Shown: piece by piece, positions 61,201-64,000 of the stretch
Layout of the letters: each line of letters starts with the position of its first letter
How positions within the stretch are numbered: the first letter of the stretch is position 1
DNA from: Eucalyptus grandis
Lineage: Eukaryota; Streptophyta; Magnoliopsida; Myrtales; Myrtaceae
DNA: 64,000 nucleotides
Direction of reading: 5' to 3'
Assembly: GCF_016545825.1 (NCBI RefSeq)
Contig: NC_052612.1
Coordinates: 52,621,738-52,685,737, forward strand
Notes under the pieces: generated by a model
What the model saw: the letters and a program-made list of their open reading frames with translations, nothing else
Databases searched by the model: none
Told to the model about the DNA's origin: nothing
Translations under genes and position numbers: made by a program

Positions 61201-64000
61201 TCAAGCATCTCTTCAACCACTGTGCTCCTCACAAGTCTACAAGATTAAACAGGTCCTGCATTATCATGAAACGAGCTCCCTATATTGGCATTTTGAAATG
61301 CATGCATTTTCTAGACATGGGATGTGCATACATCTATCGTTGACAGAGAACATACAGCTATTTACAAACTAATATAGATGCTAAAGACAAGCAAAAAGGA
61401 CGGTAAAAACAGATATATTACCAGCATTTCTTACCTTGCTCGCATCAGAGACCAAATGAACTCTGATTATTGTTCCATGTTCAGATGCTGTGGCTATGTA
61501 CATCCCGGTGGATGAGAGGACAACCGCAGCCAATGGTGAACGATGAGCATCTATCTGCAATTCAATGGAATATTAGTGAATGTGATTTCTCACTATAGCA
61601 AGAGGGATAATACTAATCAAGTCTGATAACAATTATAGAAGCACAAAAACATTTTCATCTCCTAGTCCATTATTTGTCTAATTGGAAGTTTACCAGGGCC
61701 AGAATCGATTATATGTTTGGCACAAATGAAACGCGTTCAACTTCTGAGGCATCAAAGAGAAGCTAAACAGAGTCTCAAACTCTTCTTCATAATATTCTAA
61801 TCAATAACCGCCTTTGCACCATGATTCAATTCTCATTGAATCATTTATTTATTTCATTTTCTGCTCCTACATCAGTAGATAGGCCCTAACCAGTTTCCTA
61901 CATCTTCAGGATCATACTCAGACCCATCTCTGGCAAAGAAGAGGATAGCCACCGTAGAATCAGTCGTCATGATTAGAGTTTAACAAAGCTCACACAAACA
62001 AAAACCAGGAACTGAACGAATGACTTGCTTGATCATTGTTAAAGTATCAACTAATCTGCTGGTTGACAAAACTCGAGAATATCATTGTGCAAAAGTGGAT
62101 GACTGCCTTCATTCACCAAGTAAGATCCTCACAAAAATAAATATCTAATAAACCGACAGGAAAGAAAATCAGATGCAGTTGAAAAATGATGTTGAGTTCC
62201 TTTTGTGTGAGGAAGTAACTTCACAATGTGAATGGAGCTCCTTGACATTATACACCAAAACAGTTCCTTTAGTCGCACTAGCAGGAAGAGCCAAGAAGCA
62301 ACCATCAAAACTGGGAGAGAACGCACAGATTCCTGTCAGAGAAGAACTCAAGGAGCTTAGTACACAAGACAAAATCGCTATCATCATTAAAGAGGGCAAT
62401 ACAATTTGTGGCTTGTGCAGCAGCCGAAAAAGGATCATTGACAATTTAACAGCATATCAACATGATGTGATGATGATACAAACCTAGACTGACAACAGAC
62501 TAATACCATAGAGGTGCCTTTTTCTCATGAATTGCTAAGTTTCCAAATCTTTGTGGCAACTTTTACTTGCCAAGCTCTGCATAATGTCTATGGCACTAAA
62601 AAGATAGGTCACTACCTAGATAAACAGCTAAACCTCCCAACTAAGACATAAGAAATTTGGTCAAATCTACCTGTGAATAAAGTAGTCACAAAATAAAGTC
62701 AGCCAATGATGCAGCTCAAAAAAACAACAGAATAATGCACTCATACTACTCTTGCAAATGAGTTCATAGCCTGAATCTTTCAAAATCTCAACAGAACAAT
62801 GATATCGTGTTAAAGTAATACAACTATAACTCCTGTTTGTGACAATTATGAAAGCCAAATGATCCTTCACTCAAATCAGTAAGCATTGCAAGATCAAACA
62901 ATTTTTTTCCAAAACCCACCCTTTGGATTTGGCACTGTATCGATTGTGTCCAGTATTGCAACAGTATTCGCATCGTATATGTATGTCTTGTCTTGTAGGA
63001 CAACCACAAGTCTGCATTGACATTTATAGTAATTTTAGTAAACAGGAGCTAGTGATTGCCGAGGAGCATCGATAGCCAATAGCCAATCCCAGCATAAACA
63101 TATCATGGAGTCGGTACCTTTTCTTATTTAAGCGAACCGCAACGACTGAAGTTAGAAAATTTAACTCTCGAAGGGCAGTTCCGTTTGTGGTATTAAACAA
63201 AACCAGGCGACGTGGGGACAAAGATGGCTGCATCAATGACAACAATGATGAGTGAATGACCACACAGAACTTCAGATGACTCGTTGAAAAAGGAACAAAA
63301 GGCACGTGTACAGGAAAGCACCTGCTCTCCGGCTCCAACAATGGCAAGAAGACTAGTGCTAAAGAGCATTTCAACAATGCTGAAAGCTCCAACAGCTACA
63401 AACATAAAAGAAACAAACTAATCTTAGGACATAACCAAAATAAACAATACAGCAACAGAAGTTAGGCAGCTCGGTGTCCCCAAAAGCATCTGAAGTTTTT
63501 CCACTCCAGACAATCTGAAAATCGGTAATATATGACTCTACTCATTCAAAATGCCTATGACGCCTTCATTAACTTAAGCAGAATTGTAGGTAAGAAGTAT
63601 ATAGGCTACAGAATGAATCCTTGCTTGCCTACTCATTTCGCAGCTCATATACTTCTCACCTACAATTCAGCTTAAGTTGATGAAGGCGTCACAGGCTTTT
63701 CTTTTTCTTTCGGTCGCCATTGTCATCCAATAAATCTTTTCAAGAAAGAATTCCTCAATGACTACTTACACAAAATACGACGCCACAAGTTCCACACAAC
63801 TTAGACAGGTTGATGGTACTAAAAAAGAAACAAGAGATTCCATATTTCCTTTATAGAGACCATCATAAATTAGTGCAAAACAAAATCAATTTACTCAAAA
63901 AACAGATGATGCGTCCGAGAAGCTGCAACAGCTTTACCCCGTTCATACAAGAGCTTCCCCGTGTTGGAATCGAAAATCCTGAAGCCATCCCTCGTGCCGA
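58266..64000 (-). CDS. ATG18: Autophagy-related protein 18 (PROPPIN beta-propeller), 5' end beyond the window
   Basis: ATG18/WIPI proteins are seven-bladed propellers that bind PI3P on the phagophore and help load ATG2. Exons on the minus strand: >64000-63938, 63395-63322, 63227-63118, 63011-62920, 62332-62220, 61554-61435, 60324-60179, 59849-59736, 59162-59097, 58395-58266 (TAA). Phases join without a break. Markers include [16 protein letters not shown] at the cut end, [41 protein letters not shown] and [15 protein letters not shown]. The PI3P-binding loop has FRRG ([11 protein letters not shown]), followed by [13 protein letters not shown]. The FRRGTY version and the short C-terminus point to the ATG18c/d/e group, not ATG18a or the long f-h forms. 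No stop or frameshift is seen. The first exon(s) are missing only because of the window edge. Confidence 0.95.
60481..60868. mobile_element. MITE in an ATG18 intron
   Basis: A 388-bp AT-rich block between inverted termini agacctgtcaaaatgggt and (reverse) agacctattaaatgggcggg. It contains repeated short motifs such as aaatgggtca and gggtcataaa. It lies wholly within the intron between exons 61435 and 60324. I could not define a convincing target duplication, so the superfamily is open (hAT-like by terminal style). Confidence 0.7.

Noticed and set aside
1..64000. CRISPR arrays, bacterial operons, rRNA genes, organelle insertions
   Set aside because: None seen. Repeats here are tandem gene units, LTRs or microsatellites, and the genes have spliceosomal introns.

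Overview
This is nuclear DNA of a seed plant, most probably a woody eudicot. Genes are split by GT-AG introns, intergenic DNA is AT-rich, and it is packed with plant-type LTR retrotransposons, a SINE, a Mutator-like element and MITEs. The repeat style made me think of Myrtales, but that is only an impression.

Left part (1-17,000): a divergent CNOT9/RCD1-like gene lies on the minus strand (703-3188). After an AT-rich gap come three tandem ~3 kb units (A 5283-8270, B 8271-14190, C 14191-16940). Each ends in an intronless gene for a small secreted six-cysteine protein of the ECA1/prolamin-like type (7574, 10585, 16511). Unit B is interrupted by a 2.9 kb solo LTR (11016-13917) with a 5-bp target duplication. 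The first bases of the window match the 3' flank of these genes, so a further copy probably lies just to the left.

Middle part (17,000-32,600): a second copy of the segment at 1-3420, carrying a decayed CNOT9-like pseudogene. It has been opened by an 8.1 kb Ogre/Tat-like retroelement with an internal ~3 kb inverted repeat (17994-26092), a ~0.7 kb hAT-like element, and a truncated LTR whose arrival coincides with loss of one exon.

Transposon-rich stretch (33,900-43,700): a tRNA-derived SINE and a 902-bp Mutator-like element, both with target duplications, then a degenerate Ty3/Gypsy element on the minus strand. The Gypsy element is itself split by a 3.5 kb solo LTR (39495-42998).

Right part (44,400-64,000): three single-copy-type housekeeping genes. 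GPI mannosyltransferase 3 (PIGB/APTG1, plus strand) has clean exon phases except for a single-base frameshift in exon 5. A 14-exon HAD-type 5'-nucleotidase domain protein (minus) appears intact at 551 residues. An ATG18-type autophagy beta-propeller (minus) is cut by the right window edge. They do not form a pathway: they act in ER GPI-anchor synthesis, nucleotide/HAD phosphatase chemistry and autophagy respectively. No bacterial-type system, CRISPR array, rRNA or free-standing tRNA was seen.
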